Part shown: piece after piece, positions 27,380 through 35,744 of the stretch
How positions within the stretch are numbered: position 1 is the first letter of the stretch
Layout: each line of letters opens with the position of its first letter
Assembly (NCBI RefSeq): GCF_002259485.1
Contig: NZ_NPGA01000020.1
Coordinates: forward strand, 806,001-870,000
Length of the DNA: 64,000 bases
Direction: 5' to 3'
Origin: Rhodococcus sp. 14-1411-2a
GTDB lineage: Bacteria > Actinomycetota > Actinomycetes > Mycobacteriales > Mycobacteriaceae
The notes under the pieces: generated by a model
What the model was told of the DNA's origin: nothing
The model's input: the letters and a program-made list of their open reading frames with translations, nothing else
The model's database searches: none
Translations under genes and position numbers: made by a program

Positions 27380-29161
27380 GTGACGCAACCGGTCTGCGAC
27401 GCGATCGTCCTCGCCGGCGGTCGAGGATCGAGGATGACAGATCCCGAGGACCCCGCTGCGCCGCACGAGGTCGACAAACCTGCCATGACCGTCGGCGGGC
27501 GCCGCATGGTCGACATCGCCGTGGACGCGGTGACGAGTTGTCGCAGAACGGTTCTGGTGGGTCCGACCCGTACCGGAGTGCCCGATCACGTGATGCAGAC
27601 TCGCGAGTCCCCCGCGGGCGGCGGCCCGGTCGCTGCACTCGCCGCGGGCCTGCGATCACTCGACGATTGTGAAGAAGGCACCGCAGATCTGGTGGTGGTC
27701 ATCGCGTCGGATCTGCCGTTTCTCGACGCCGCGACGGTCGAGTCGCTGATCGGTGCCGTATCGCGCTCGCAGACCGACGCCGTCTTCGCCCGCGACAGTG
27801 CCGGTCGTACCCAATTCCTGCTGGGAGTCTGGCGGCACGCCGCGTTGCGTTCCGCGCTGGCACAGCCGGATTCGGTGGAGGGCGCGCCCATGCGCACGAT
27901 CCTTCCTGCCGATCATCTGGTGATCGCGGTGTCCGGTGTCGAGGACTGCGACACCCCCGCCGATCTTCTCGCCGCCCGTCTGGCCGCACAACAGCCGGAG
28001 ACGCTCGAGGTGAGCGACGCACTCGAACGCGTTCGGAGCCGACTCCCCGCGTTGCCGATCCGTCGAATTCCCCTGCAGGACAGTGCCGGAACCGTGCTCG
28101 CGGAACCCCTCGTCTCCCGAACCGCGCTGCCGGCAGTCGACATCTCCGCGATGGACGGCTACGCCGTGTGCGGCACCGATCCGTGGACGCTCCGGTCCGA
28201 CATCGCGTACGCCGGCACCTCCGACATCGCCCCACTCACCGAAGGAACGGCCGTGCGCATCGCGACGGGCGCAGCGCTTCCGCCCGGAGCGACATCGGTG
28301 GTTCGCGACGAGCACATGACCCGCGAGTCCGACGGATCGGCTCGACGCATCCCGACGGCATCGCAGTCCGACGACACGCGTCGACGCGGTGAGGACTGGC
28401 TGCCCGGTACCGAACTCGTCGCTGCCGGCACCCCGATCGATGCGGCCGTACGTTCGCTCGCTGCCAGTGCAGAGGTGTTCGAGGTGGCAGTGCGCGGTCC
28501 GGTCCGCGGACGAGTAGTCATCAGCGGCACCGAGATTCGATCCACCGGACCACTCGCTCCCGGCGAGACCAGGGACGTGCTCGGGTCGGTGTTGCCGGAG
28601 TACCTGGCGCACTGCGGCATCACCGTAGTCGACGTGACGCTGCTCGAGGATTCTGCGACGGGGTTTCGAGACGTGCTGACCCGCACTCGGGACGTGGACG
28701 TGATCATCGTCGTCGGGGCGACCGGAGGCGGGGCTGCCGATCAGCTCCGCGGGACCCTCGCCGGCATCGATGCCGAGACCGTCGTCGGGCGAATGCGCAT
28801 GCGTCCCGGCGGTTCTCAGATCACCGCGGCGTTGCCCGACGGCACAGTGGTACTCGGCCTACCGGGCAATCCGCTGGCGGCCGTCGGTACCGCGATGCTC
28901 GCCGCGCCCGCGATCGTCGATGCCCTGACCGGGAGAACGGTGCGGCCACCACGGATCGGCCTGTTGTCCAATGCTGCCGAGGTTCGATCCCCGACTCCTC
29001 GGATCGTCCCGGTCACCGCGGACGGCACACGGTGGCGGGCAGATACCCGAGTCCGCACGGCGCACCTGGCTCACCTCGTCGGCCGCGACGCACTGGCTGT
29101 GATCCCGGCCGAGGTCAGCGCCGACGAGCCGGTGACAATTCTTCCGTTGCCGCACCACTAG
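27380..29161 (+). CDS. MobA-MoeA fusion: molybdenum cofactor guanylyltransferase and insertase
   Basis: A 593-residue two-domain protein. Residues about 1-195 are a MobA nucleotidyltransferase (VLAGGRGSRM with D-K-P-A-M-T-V-G-G-R-R-M, and I-A-S-D-L-P-F-L-D as the acidic metal site). Residues about 205-593 are MoeA (LPAVDISAMDGYAV substrate loop; V-G-A-T-G-G-G; G-L-P-G-N-P-L-A-A-V-G-T). MoeA inserts molybdate into adenylated molybdopterin; MobA adds GMP to give bis-MGD, needed by nitrate reductases. The start is GTG. The region around residues 325-340, between MoeA segments, looks less conserved. It lies beside the nitrite reductase operon. Confidence 0.9.
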   Translation: MTQPVCDAIVLAGGRGSRMTDPEDPAAPHEVDKPAMTVGGRRMVDIAVDAVTSCRRTVLVGPTRTGVPDHVMQTRESPAGGGPVAALAAGLRSLDDCEEGTADLVVVIASDLPFLDAATVESLIGAVSRSQTDAVFARDSAGRTQFLLGVWRHAALRSALAQPDSVEGAPMRTILPADHLVIAVSGVEDCDTPADLLAARLAAQQPETLEVSDALERVRSRLPALPIRRIPLQDSAGTVLAEPLVSRTALPAVDISAMDGYAVCGTDPWTLRSDIAYAGTSDIAPLTEGTAVRIATGAALPPGATSVVRDEHMTRESDGSARRIPTASQSDDTRRRGEDWLPGTELVAAGTPIDAAVRSLAASAEVFEVAVRGPVRGRVVISGTEIRSTGPLAPGETRDVLGSVLPEYLAHCGITVVDVTLLEDSATGFRDVLTRTRDVDVIIVVGATGGGAADQLRGTLAGIDAETVVGRMRMRPGGSQITAALPDGTVVLGLPGNPLAAVGTAMLAAPAIVDALTGRTVRPPRIGLLSNAAEVRSPTPRIVPVTADGTRWRADTRVRTAHLAHLVGRDALAVIPAEVSADEPVTILPLPHH

Positions 29162-29843
29162 TTTCACCGAGAGATCGAACACCCTCGCGGTAGCGCGCGA
29201 CCACGAGATCGACGATCGCGGCATGCACTCCGAGCGGCTCACCGACGCCGTCGGCTCCGGCGTCGGCCAGACGGTTGTGAAAGAGGCCGCGCGCCAACAG
29301 ATACGACGCCACGAACACACGTGCGTGCCCGGCTTCTCGCAGGGTCGACACCGCGTCGGACACGGTGGGGGTACTGGTGGCGACGTAGCCGATACTGACC
29401 GGAACTCGCGCGACATCGGCCAACATCGCCGCCGCGCGCCGGTGTTCTTCCAACGCACGAGCATCGGACGATCCTGCGGCAGCGAGCACGATCGGATCAC
29501 CCGAGCGCCACCCGGCGTCACGTAGTCGATCGACCATGACCTCGGCCAGCACTGGGTCGGGTCCGAGAGCGCGGGTGACGGCGACGGACGTGTGAGCGCT
29601 GTCGGCGATCTCTCGCGGCACATCGGTGTGCACGTGGTAGCCCGACGCGAGGAAGGCGGGAACCACGACAGCCGAGCCGGCGGTGTCGCGCAGCACCTCG
29701 GCCGGTGACGGCCCGAGTACGTCGACGAATGCCACGCGCGTGGTACCGATCTGCGCCGACACAGCATCGGCGAGTGCGGCGACCATCTCGACACCACGGG
29801 GGTTTCGGGTGCCGTGTGCAACCAGAACAAGAGTCGGTGTCAT
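29115..29843 (-). CDS. Sirohydrochlorin chelatase (CbiX/SirB family)
   Basis: A 242-residue class II chelatase. The N-terminal half has L-V-A-H-G-T-R-N-P-R with the metal-site histidine (H10), and Y-H-V-H-T-D-V is the second metal-binding stretch. The two halves have the same fold, with the second half (A-A-A-G-S-S-D) lacking the metal-site histidine. It inserts iron (or cobalt) into sirohydrochlorin to make siroheme, the cofactor of the NirB subunit in this operon. Its start overlaps the nnaR stop by one base (TGATG). Its end overlaps the convergent mobA-moeA gene by 47 bases. Confidence 0.9.
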   Translation of the reverse strand: MTPTLVLVAHGTRNPRGVEMVAALADAVSAQIGTTRVAFVDVLGPSPAEVLRDTAGSAVVVPAFLASGYHVHTDVPREIADSAHTSVAVTRALGPDPVLAEVMVDRLRDAGWRSGDPIVLAAAGSSDARALEEHRRAAAMLADVARVPVSIGYVATSTPTVSDAVSTLREAGHARVFVASYLLARGLFHNRLADAGADGVGEPLGVHAAIVDLVVARYREGVRSLGETSGAATEELSPARRR

Positions 29844-31048
29844 CAGTACTTTCCCCCTTCTACGACGGCCACTCGATCAGCCGGTTCCTCGGAATCGCAG
29901 TCCGTCTCGGTCTCGATGTGATCGAGTGCGATGCGATAGCCACGCTTGACCACGGTCTGGATAGCTTTCGGCGCGCCCAGCGAGGACCTGAGTCTGGTCA
30001 TCGCCGTCTCCACAGCGTGGGTGTCGCCCCCTCCGCCGGGCAGCGATGCCAACAGGTCCTCGCGGGAGACGACGCGTCCTGGATTGCGAGCCAGTGTCTT
30101 CATCAAAGCCATGCCTGCTGGGGACACCGGTCGAACTTCACCGTCGACCACCACGCACTTACCGCGGACACTGACCACGTGACCGCCCGCATGCAGACGA
30201 CCGGTGCGCCTCGGCAGTTCTTCGGCGATGTGCCGCGCGAGTGCCCCCAGACGCGCCCGGGTCGGCTGTGTGGTGGCCACGTTCAGCTGTTCGAGGGGCG
30301 CGGCCGTCACCGGCCCGACGCACACCGGCAGCACCCTCGATCGCATCGACTGCAGCAGAGGTTCGAGCACACCGTTCTCGTCGGCGCGCATCAGCATCGA
30401 CGCCACCGCCGGTGCCGAGGTGAAGCTGAGGGCATCGAGATCACCGACGATGACGGCTTCGATCATGCGGTCCATCGGGCTCTGGTCGTCGGGCGCTGTC
30501 CAGCGGTAGACCGGCACCGGAACCACCTCGGCTCCCGCGCAGCGCAACACCTCGCAGAAATCGGGGACCGGCTCCCATTCGGTGGTCGCGCCGTGCAGCT
30601 GCACGGCGATGCGTTTGCCCTCCACCCCTTCGGCCAACAGATGTTCGAGTACCTCCGCCGAGGATTCCGAGGCGGGCGACCACTCCTCGCGTAGATCGGC
30701 TGCTCGGATGGCCCCTTTCGCCTTCGGACCGCGAGCGAGCAGACGGGACGCACCGAGTGCGCGCCCCAGCTCTTCTGCCTGCCCCCACCCGTCCGCTGCC
30801 TCGACCCAGCCACGAAATCCGATTCCTGTTGTGGCCACGGTGATTTCCGGTGGATCAGCGATGACGGCGGCGGTGACGCGTTCGAGCTCGGCGTCGTCGG
30901 CCAGTGGGATGATGCGAATAGCGGGGGCATGCATCACGGTGGCCCCGCGCCGCTCGAGCAGAGTCGCGAACTCCTCGGCTCGACGCGATGCGGTGATCCC
31001 GACGGTGAACCCGACCAGAGGCATTGCAGCCCCTGCGATTTCGCTCAC
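29843..31048 (-). CDS. nnaR: NnaR-type uroporphyrinogen-III synthase with DNA-binding domain
   Basis: A 401-residue protein. Residues about 10-265 are a HemD-like uroporphyrinogen-III synthase fold (V-G-F-T-V-G-I-T-A-S-R-R, V-Q-L-H-G-A-T, S-F-T-S-A-P-A-V near 222). Residues about 285-378 are an OmpR-type winged helix (V-S-P-A-G-M-A-L-M, R-V-V-S-R-E-D-L-L, V-V-K-R-G-Y-R-I). This architecture is that of NnaR, the nitrate-assimilation activator of mycobacteria and Streptomyces, which works alongside GlnR. Whether it still makes uroporphyrinogen III is unclear. It starts GTG within the nirD stop (GTGA), and is followed by the chelatase gene with a one-base overlap. Confidence 0.85.
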   Translation of the reverse strand: MSEIAGAAMPLVGFTVGITASRRAEEFATLLERRGATVMHAPAIRIIPLADDAELERVTAAVIADPPEITVATTGIGFRGWVEAADGWGQAEELGRALGASRLLARGPKAKGAIRAADLREEWSPASESSAEVLEHLLAEGVEGKRIAVQLHGATTEWEPVPDFCEVLRCAGAEVVPVPVYRWTAPDDQSPMDRMIEAVIVGDLDALSFTSAPAVASMLMRADENGVLEPLLQSMRSRVLPVCVGPVTAAPLEQLNVATTQPTRARLGALARHIAEELPRRTGRLHAGGHVVSVRGKCVVVDGEVRPVSPAGMALMKTLARNPGRVVSREDLLASLPGGGGDTHAVETAMTRLRSSLGAPKAIQTVVKRGYRIALDHIETETDCDSEEPADRVAVVEGGKY

Positions 31049-31437
31049 GTAGATCCGCCGCGGACCAGCACGACGCCCTCGACGCAGGAGACCTCGAACG
31101 ATCCGAGGGTGACCTGCGTGTCATCGAGGCAGCGCCCGTCGGCCAGCGAGAAAACCTGCTTGAGCAACGGCGATGCGACGGTGGGTTCGCCCCCTCGGTC
31201 TCCCACCAGTCCGCGTGACATCACTGCTGCACGCCCGTACGGATCGATGTTGCCCACCGCGAACAGTCGTCCGTCGTCGAGCAGAAACAGCGCCGCCTGG
31301 GTGCCTCCTCGCAGGAGCACCGCCACTCCGCGCCCCGGAATCAGCGCGTCGAGCGTGCAGGCCGGGGTCCAATCACGAGCGATGTCGTTCGGTACCGCTG
31401 ATGGTGACTTCACTGCTGACGAATCGATGACAGTCAT
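31045..31437 (-). CDS. nirD: Nitrite reductase small subunit NirD
   Basis: A 130-residue Rieske-fold protein with no cluster-binding Cys-His pairs, as expected for assimilatory NirD. Recognisable parts are G-V-A-V-L-L-R-G near the first strand, F-A-V-G-N-I-D-P-Y, and V-A-S-P-L-L-K-Q-V-F-S-L-A-D-G. It partners NirB to reduce nitrite to ammonium with NADH. The start has AGGAGG seven bases upstream. A GlnR-like half-site lies 37-52 bases upstream of the start in the 121-base gap after nirB, so nirD may have its own nitrogen-responsive promoter besides readthrough from narK-nirB. Confidence 0.92.
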   Translation of the reverse strand: MTVIDSSAVKSPSAVPNDIARDWTPACTLDALIPGRGVAVLLRGGTQAALFLLDDGRLFAVGNIDPYGRAAVMSRGLVGDRGGEPTVASPLLKQVFSLADGRCLDDTQVTLGSFEVSCVEGVVLVRGGST

Positions 31438-31473
31438 GGCGTACCTCCTGATCAGCTATTCCACGTTGCTTGT

Positions 31474-31489
31474 GTTTCTTGGCCGTTAA
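31474..31489 (-). promoter_or_regulatory. GlnR-like half-site before nirD
   Basis: On the minus strand TTAAC-GGCCAA-GAAAC matches the GlnR half-box pattern gTnAC-n6-GaAAC except for the first base. It lies 37-52 bases before the nirD start in an otherwise plain intergenic gap. A single half-site in GC-rich DNA is weak evidence; GlnR is the known nitrogen regulator of nirBD in mycobacteria. Confidence 0.3.
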
Positions 31490-31558
31490 GTCGCGATTAC
31501 TCGTCTGTGCACATGCACTCAGTCTCGTGACCTGCCGGTTGTCAGCTCCCGTATCGGC

Positions 31559-34054
31559 TCACGCGCCCACTCGTGGCATTCCCATCAGCACAGGCACCTT
31601 GCGCGCGCCGGACTCGTCGAACGCGATGGTGGGGTCGGACTCGTCCGGAGCATTGACGAAGGAGACGAACCGACCGAGCTTCTCGTCGTCTTCGAGCACG
31701 CCGGCCCACTCGTCCTTGTAGCCGGCGACGTGGCGTTCCATGTCGGCTTCGAGTTCGGCACCGATGCCGAGACTGTCCTCGCACACGACGGCTCTGAGGT
31801 GGTCCAGTCCCCCGTCGAGCGATTCGAGCCACGGTGCCGTGCGCTGCAGCCGGTCGGCTGTACGCACGTAGAACATGAGGTAACGGTCGATGTAGCTGAC
31901 CAGGGTGGCATCGTCGAGGTTGGACGCGAGCAACTGCGCGTGCTTGGGCGACTGACCTCCGTTACCGCCTACGTAGAGGTTCCAACCACCCTCGGTCGCG
32001 ATGATCCCGACGTCCTTGCCGCGGGCCTCGGCGCATTCGCGAGCGCAGCCCGAGACGCCGAACTTGATCTTGTGCGGCGACCGCAGACCTCGATAGCGGT
32101 TCTCCAGATCGACGGCCATCCCCACCGAATCCTGGACGCCGTAACGGCACCAACTCGATCCGACGCAGCTCTTGACCGTCCGCAGCGACTTCCCGTACGC
32201 CTGGCCCGACTCCATCCCTGCGTCGACGAGGCGCTTCCAGATCGCCGGCAACTGCTCGACGCGGGCACCGAACATGTCGATGCGCTGCCCTCCGGTCACC
32301 TTCGTGTAGAGCCCGAAATCGCGAGCGACCTCGCCGATGACGATGAGCTGTTCCGGAGTGCACTCGCCGCCGGGCATACGCGGCACCACCGAGTAGGTGC
32401 CGTTCTTCTGGATGTTGGCCAGGAAGTGATCGTTGGTGTCCTGCAACGACGCCTGCTCGCCGTCGAGAATGTGGTCGGAGGACGTCGACGCGAGAATCGA
32501 CGCGACGACAGGCTTGCAGATGTCGCAGCCGGTTCCCGAGCCGTACTTGGCGATCAGCGACGAGAAGGTGCGGGTGTTCGTGGCCCGAACGATCTCGTAC
32601 AGCTCGGCCCTGGACTGAGCGAAGTGCTCGCACAACGACTTCGAGAGGACCACACCGGACGCGGCGAGCAACGACTTGATCGAGGGCAGGCATCCGCCAC
32701 AGGTGGTGCCCGCGGTGGTGCAGCTCTTCACGGCCGCCAGGTCGCAGGCTCCGTCGGCTATCGCCGAGCAGATGGCACCCTTGCTCACACCGTTGCACGA
32801 GCAGATCTCGGCGTCGTCGGGCAGTGCACCGATGCCGACCTGCTCGGCGGCTGGTGAGATCAGAGCGCCCGGATCGCCGGGCAACTCGCGACCGACCAGT
32901 GGCCGCAACAGCGAGTACGCGGAGGCGTCGCCGACGAGGATGCCGCCGAGCAGGATCTTCGCGTCGTCGGTGACGACGAGCTTGGCGTACGTGCCTTTGG
33001 GGGCATCGCTGAACACCACTTCGAGAGCGCCCGGCGTGGCCGCCATCGCGTCGCCGAAGCTCGCGACGTCGACGCCCATCAGCTTGAGCTTGGTGGACAT
33101 GTCGGCACCCGGGAATTGCGCTGCGCCGCCGAGCAATCGGTCGGCCACCACCTCCGCCGTCGAATACCCGGGAGCGACCAGTCCGTAGCACCGACCCTCG
33201 ACCGCAGCGCATTCGCCGATCGCGTAGACGGCAGGGTCGGAGGTACTGCAGCCGATGTCGACCATGATGCCGCCGCGCTCACCCACCTCGAGACCACTCT
33301 CGCGTGCCAGCCGATCCTGGGGACGCACACCGGCGGAGAACACCAGCAGCGCGGCGTCGATGGTGCTGCCGTCGCTCAGTTCGACCGTCAGACCGGCGCT
33401 GTCGTTCTCGGAGATCGACGACGTGCCCACTCCCACATGGACGTTCAACCCGAGTTCGGTGACCAGACGCGCCAACAGCGCGCCGCCGCCCTCGTCCACC
33501 TGCAGCGGCATCAATCGTGGAGCGAACTCGATGACGTGCGGGGTCATGCCCATCTTCTTCAGTGCATTCGCCGCTTCGAGACCGAGGAGGCCACCGCCGA
33601 CCACCACACCGACCGCGCCCGGTCCTGCGGCGTCGGCGCGGGCACGGATCTTGTCCAGGTCGTCGAGGGTTCGGTAGACGAAGCACGCGGGCAGGTCGTG
33701 TCCGGTGATCGGCGGCACGAACGGGTAGGAGCCGGTGGCGAGGACGAGAGCGTCGTACTCGACGGTGTCCCCCGCCGAGGTCACGACGGTGCGGTGATCG
33801 CGGTCGATGCGATCGGCCCGTACTCCGGTGCGCATCTCGACGAGGGTGTCACCGGGATAGTCGTTGCCCGCCAGAGCGAGTTCCTTGTGGTCCCAGGCAC
33901 CGACGTAGGACGACAGTCCCACCCTGTCGTACGCCGCCAGTGCCTCCTCGCACAGCACCGTGACCTTCCACTCGGCCGCCTCGTCGCGCGCACGCAACGC
34001 TTCGACGAATCGGTGTCCGACCATCCCGTGACCTACCACTACCGCGTTCTTCAT
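31559..34054 (-). CDS. nirB: Nitrite reductase large subunit NirB
   Basis: An 831-residue flavoprotein. Residues 1-300 form the FAD/NADH reductase (V-V-G-H-G-M-V-G-H-R-F at the N-terminus, VVVGGGLLGLE near 155). A BFD-type [2Fe-2S] region follows (I-C-S-C-N-G-V-S-K-G and T-T-C-G-G-C-L-P). The C-terminal third is the nitrite/sulfite reductase module with the siroheme [4Fe-4S] cysteines in SCVGSSWCRYG and GVSGCARECAEARGKD. It reduces nitrite to ammonium in the cytoplasm with NirD. Ribosome site GGAAGG lies seven bases before the ATG. It lies 61 bases behind narK and uses siroheme likely made by the downstream chelatase. Confidence 0.95.
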   Translation of the reverse strand: MKNAVVVGHGMVGHRFVEALRARDEAAEWKVTVLCEEALAAYDRVGLSSYVGAWDHKELALAGNDYPGDTLVEMRTGVRADRIDRDHRTVVTSAGDTVEYDALVLATGSYPFVPPITGHDLPACFVYRTLDDLDKIRARADAAGPGAVGVVVGGGLLGLEAANALKKMGMTPHVIEFAPRLMPLQVDEGGGALLARLVTELGLNVHVGVGTSSISENDSAGLTVELSDGSTIDAALLVFSAGVRPQDRLARESGLEVGERGGIMVDIGCSTSDPAVYAIGECAAVEGRCYGLVAPGYSTAEVVADRLLGGAAQFPGADMSTKLKLMGVDVASFGDAMAATPGALEVVFSDAPKGTYAKLVVTDDAKILLGGILVGDASAYSLLRPLVGRELPGDPGALISPAAEQVGIGALPDDAEICSCNGVSKGAICSAIADGACDLAAVKSCTTAGTTCGGCLPSIKSLLAASGVVLSKSLCEHFAQSRAELYEIVRATNTRTFSSLIAKYGSGTGCDICKPVVASILASTSSDHILDGEQASLQDTNDHFLANIQKNGTYSVVPRMPGGECTPEQLIVIGEVARDFGLYTKVTGGQRIDMFGARVEQLPAIWKRLVDAGMESGQAYGKSLRTVKSCVGSSWCRYGVQDSVGMAVDLENRYRGLRSPHKIKFGVSGCARECAEARGKDVGIIATEGGWNLYVGGNGGQSPKHAQLLASNLDDATLVSYIDRYLMFYVRTADRLQRTAPWLESLDGGLDHLRAVVCEDSLGIGAELEADMERHVAGYKDEWAGVLEDDEKLGRFVSFVNAPDESDPTIAFDESGARKVPVLMGMPRVGA

Positions 34055-34115
34055 TGCGGGTCCTTCCGATCTACGTTGCCGTGCAGTGTGTTTCGTTCTC
34101 GCCGGTGATGGACCC

Positions 34116-35603
34116 TCAGACTGCTACCGGTGCGTCGGCGTCGGCGGAGTTGGTCTTGCGCAGGTAGATCGCCCACGTGACGATCGCGCAGACGATGTAG
34201 AAGGCGAGGAACACCCAGAACGCGGTGGTCGCGGACTTCGCGGTGCCCGAGTACGACGCCCGCAGCACCAGGTTGATTCCGACGCCGCCGAGAGCGCCGA
34301 TCGCGCCGGCGATTCCGATGAGGGCACCGGACATCTTGCGCGACCAGTGCTGTTGCTCGTCGACCGTCATGCCCTGAAGCTGAGCGGATTTCGCAGCGAA
34401 TATGGCGGGGATCATCTTGTACACCGATCCGTTTCCGAGGCCCGAGAGCAGGAAGAGTGCGATGAATCCGACGACGAAGAGCACCATCACGGTGCCGCTG
34501 GCCGCGCCGGGAGTCGAATCGTCCCAGGTACTGGCCGCAACCAGAATCCCGGTGGCGAACGTCATGGCCACGAACGTGTACAGGGTGATCTTGCCGCCAC
34601 CGATCTTGTCGGCGAGCTTGCCGCCGAACGGACGCGACAGCGATCCCAGCAATGGTCCGATGAACGCGATCTGAGCGGCTTGCAGCGATGCCTGCGCCTG
34701 TTGAGCGGGAGTCGCCGGTGCTCCGTCGGTGAGTCCGGCGAGGAAGTTGATCTGCAGGACCTGCCCGAACGCGAAGCTGAAGCCGATGAACGACCCGAAC
34801 GTGCCGATGTACAGGAAGGCGATCCACCACGAGTCCGAGAACTTCAGCACGTCGATCATGGAGCGTCCGTTGGTCTTCTGGTTGTCCAGGTTGTCCATGT
34901 ACAGCGCGGCACCGACGGCGGCAAGCGCGATGAAGACGAGATAGACGGCGCACACGATCTCGGGGGCGGTGTTGCCGATGGTGGCGATGACCAACAGGCC
35001 GATGAGCTGGATGACGGGCACACCGATGTTGCCGCCGCCCGCATTCAAGCCCAGCGCCCACCCCTTCTCGCGTTGCGGATAGAACGCGTTGATGTTCGTC
35101 ATCGAGGATGCGAAGTTACCGCCGCCGAGTCCGGCGAACGCCGCAACGATGATGTAGGTGGTGTACGACGCCGGGTTGAGCATGAAGTACATGGTCAGCA
35201 CGGTGGGGATCAGGAGCACCAGAGCACTGAAGATGGTCCAGTTACGGCCACCGAACTTGGCCGTGGCGAAGGTGTACGGAATGCGCAGGATCGCGCCGAC
35301 GAGGGTGGGGACGGCCACCAGGAAGAACTTGCCCGCCGCGTCGATGCCGTAGACCGACAACGGCATGAACAGCACCATCACCGACCAGATCGACCAGATC
35401 GAGAATCCGACGTGCTCGGCGATGACCGACCAGATCAGATTGCGCTTGGCGATCTGCTTGCCGCCGGCCTCCCAGGCCTCGACGTCCTCGGAATTCCAGT
35501 GCGCGATGTGATGGTTGACGGAGACGGGAACTGTTCCGGGTGGAACAGTCGCCGTGGTGGCTGAGCCGGCATCTGCCGAAGCGCTGCGAGAAAGGCTGGT
35601 CAC
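34116..35603 (-). CDS. narK: NarK-type nitrate/nitrite transporter (MFS)
   Basis: A 495-residue major facilitator with 12 membrane helices. The nitrate signature is present in both halves (A-G-L-G-G-G-N-F-A-S-S-M near helix 5 and S-G-L-G-N-G-S-V-Y-K-M-I-P in the C-terminal half), and the pore arginines are in place (I-L-R-I-P-Y-T-F and S-R-P-F-G-G-K-L-A-D-K). It imports nitrate or exports nitrite. The frame is open to 35648, but AGGAGG six bases before a GTG at 35603 fixes the start. It leads the narK-nirB-nirD-nnaR-chelatase operon. The 141-base region upstream of it has no gene; a GTGAG/GTCAT pair there is only a weak GlnR-like hint. Confidence 0.92.
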   Translation of the reverse strand: MTSLSRSASADAGSATTATVPPGTVPVSVNHHIAHWNSEDVEAWEAGGKQIAKRNLIWSVIAEHVGFSIWSIWSVMVLFMPLSVYGIDAAGKFFLVAVPTLVGAILRIPYTFATAKFGGRNWTIFSALVLLIPTVLTMYFMLNPASYTTYIIVAAFAGLGGGNFASSMTNINAFYPQREKGWALGLNAGGGNIGVPVIQLIGLLVIATIGNTAPEIVCAVYLVFIALAAVGAALYMDNLDNQKTNGRSMIDVLKFSDSWWIAFLYIGTFGSFIGFSFAFGQVLQINFLAGLTDGAPATPAQQAQASLQAAQIAFIGPLLGSLSRPFGGKLADKIGGGKITLYTFVAMTFATGILVAASTWDDSTPGAASGTVMVLFVVGFIALFLLSGLGNGSVYKMIPAIFAAKSAQLQGMTVDEQQHWSRKMSGALIGIAGAIGALGGVGINLVLRASYSGTAKSATTAFWVFLAFYIVCAIVTWAIYLRKTNSADADAPVAV

Positions 35604-35744
35604 GTGTGGCCTCCTGATCGGTGTGTGAACCGAACATAGGAAAGCCATGTTGCAGCGGCGCTGCGCGCGATGACTCGTTGATTAACTTGGTCTCACGTGC
35701 CATCGAGCACCGACGTGAGCTGAAGCGTCAACGTGCACCGAACG

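Noticed and set aside
34086-35564. 492-codon ORF antisense to narK
   Set aside because: Charged, repetitive Asp/Glu/Arg-rich product over a clear transporter; a shadow frame.
35604-35744. GlnR box before narK
   Set aside because: GTGAG and GTCAT are spaced about right, but the GaAAC halves are missing, so I did not list it.
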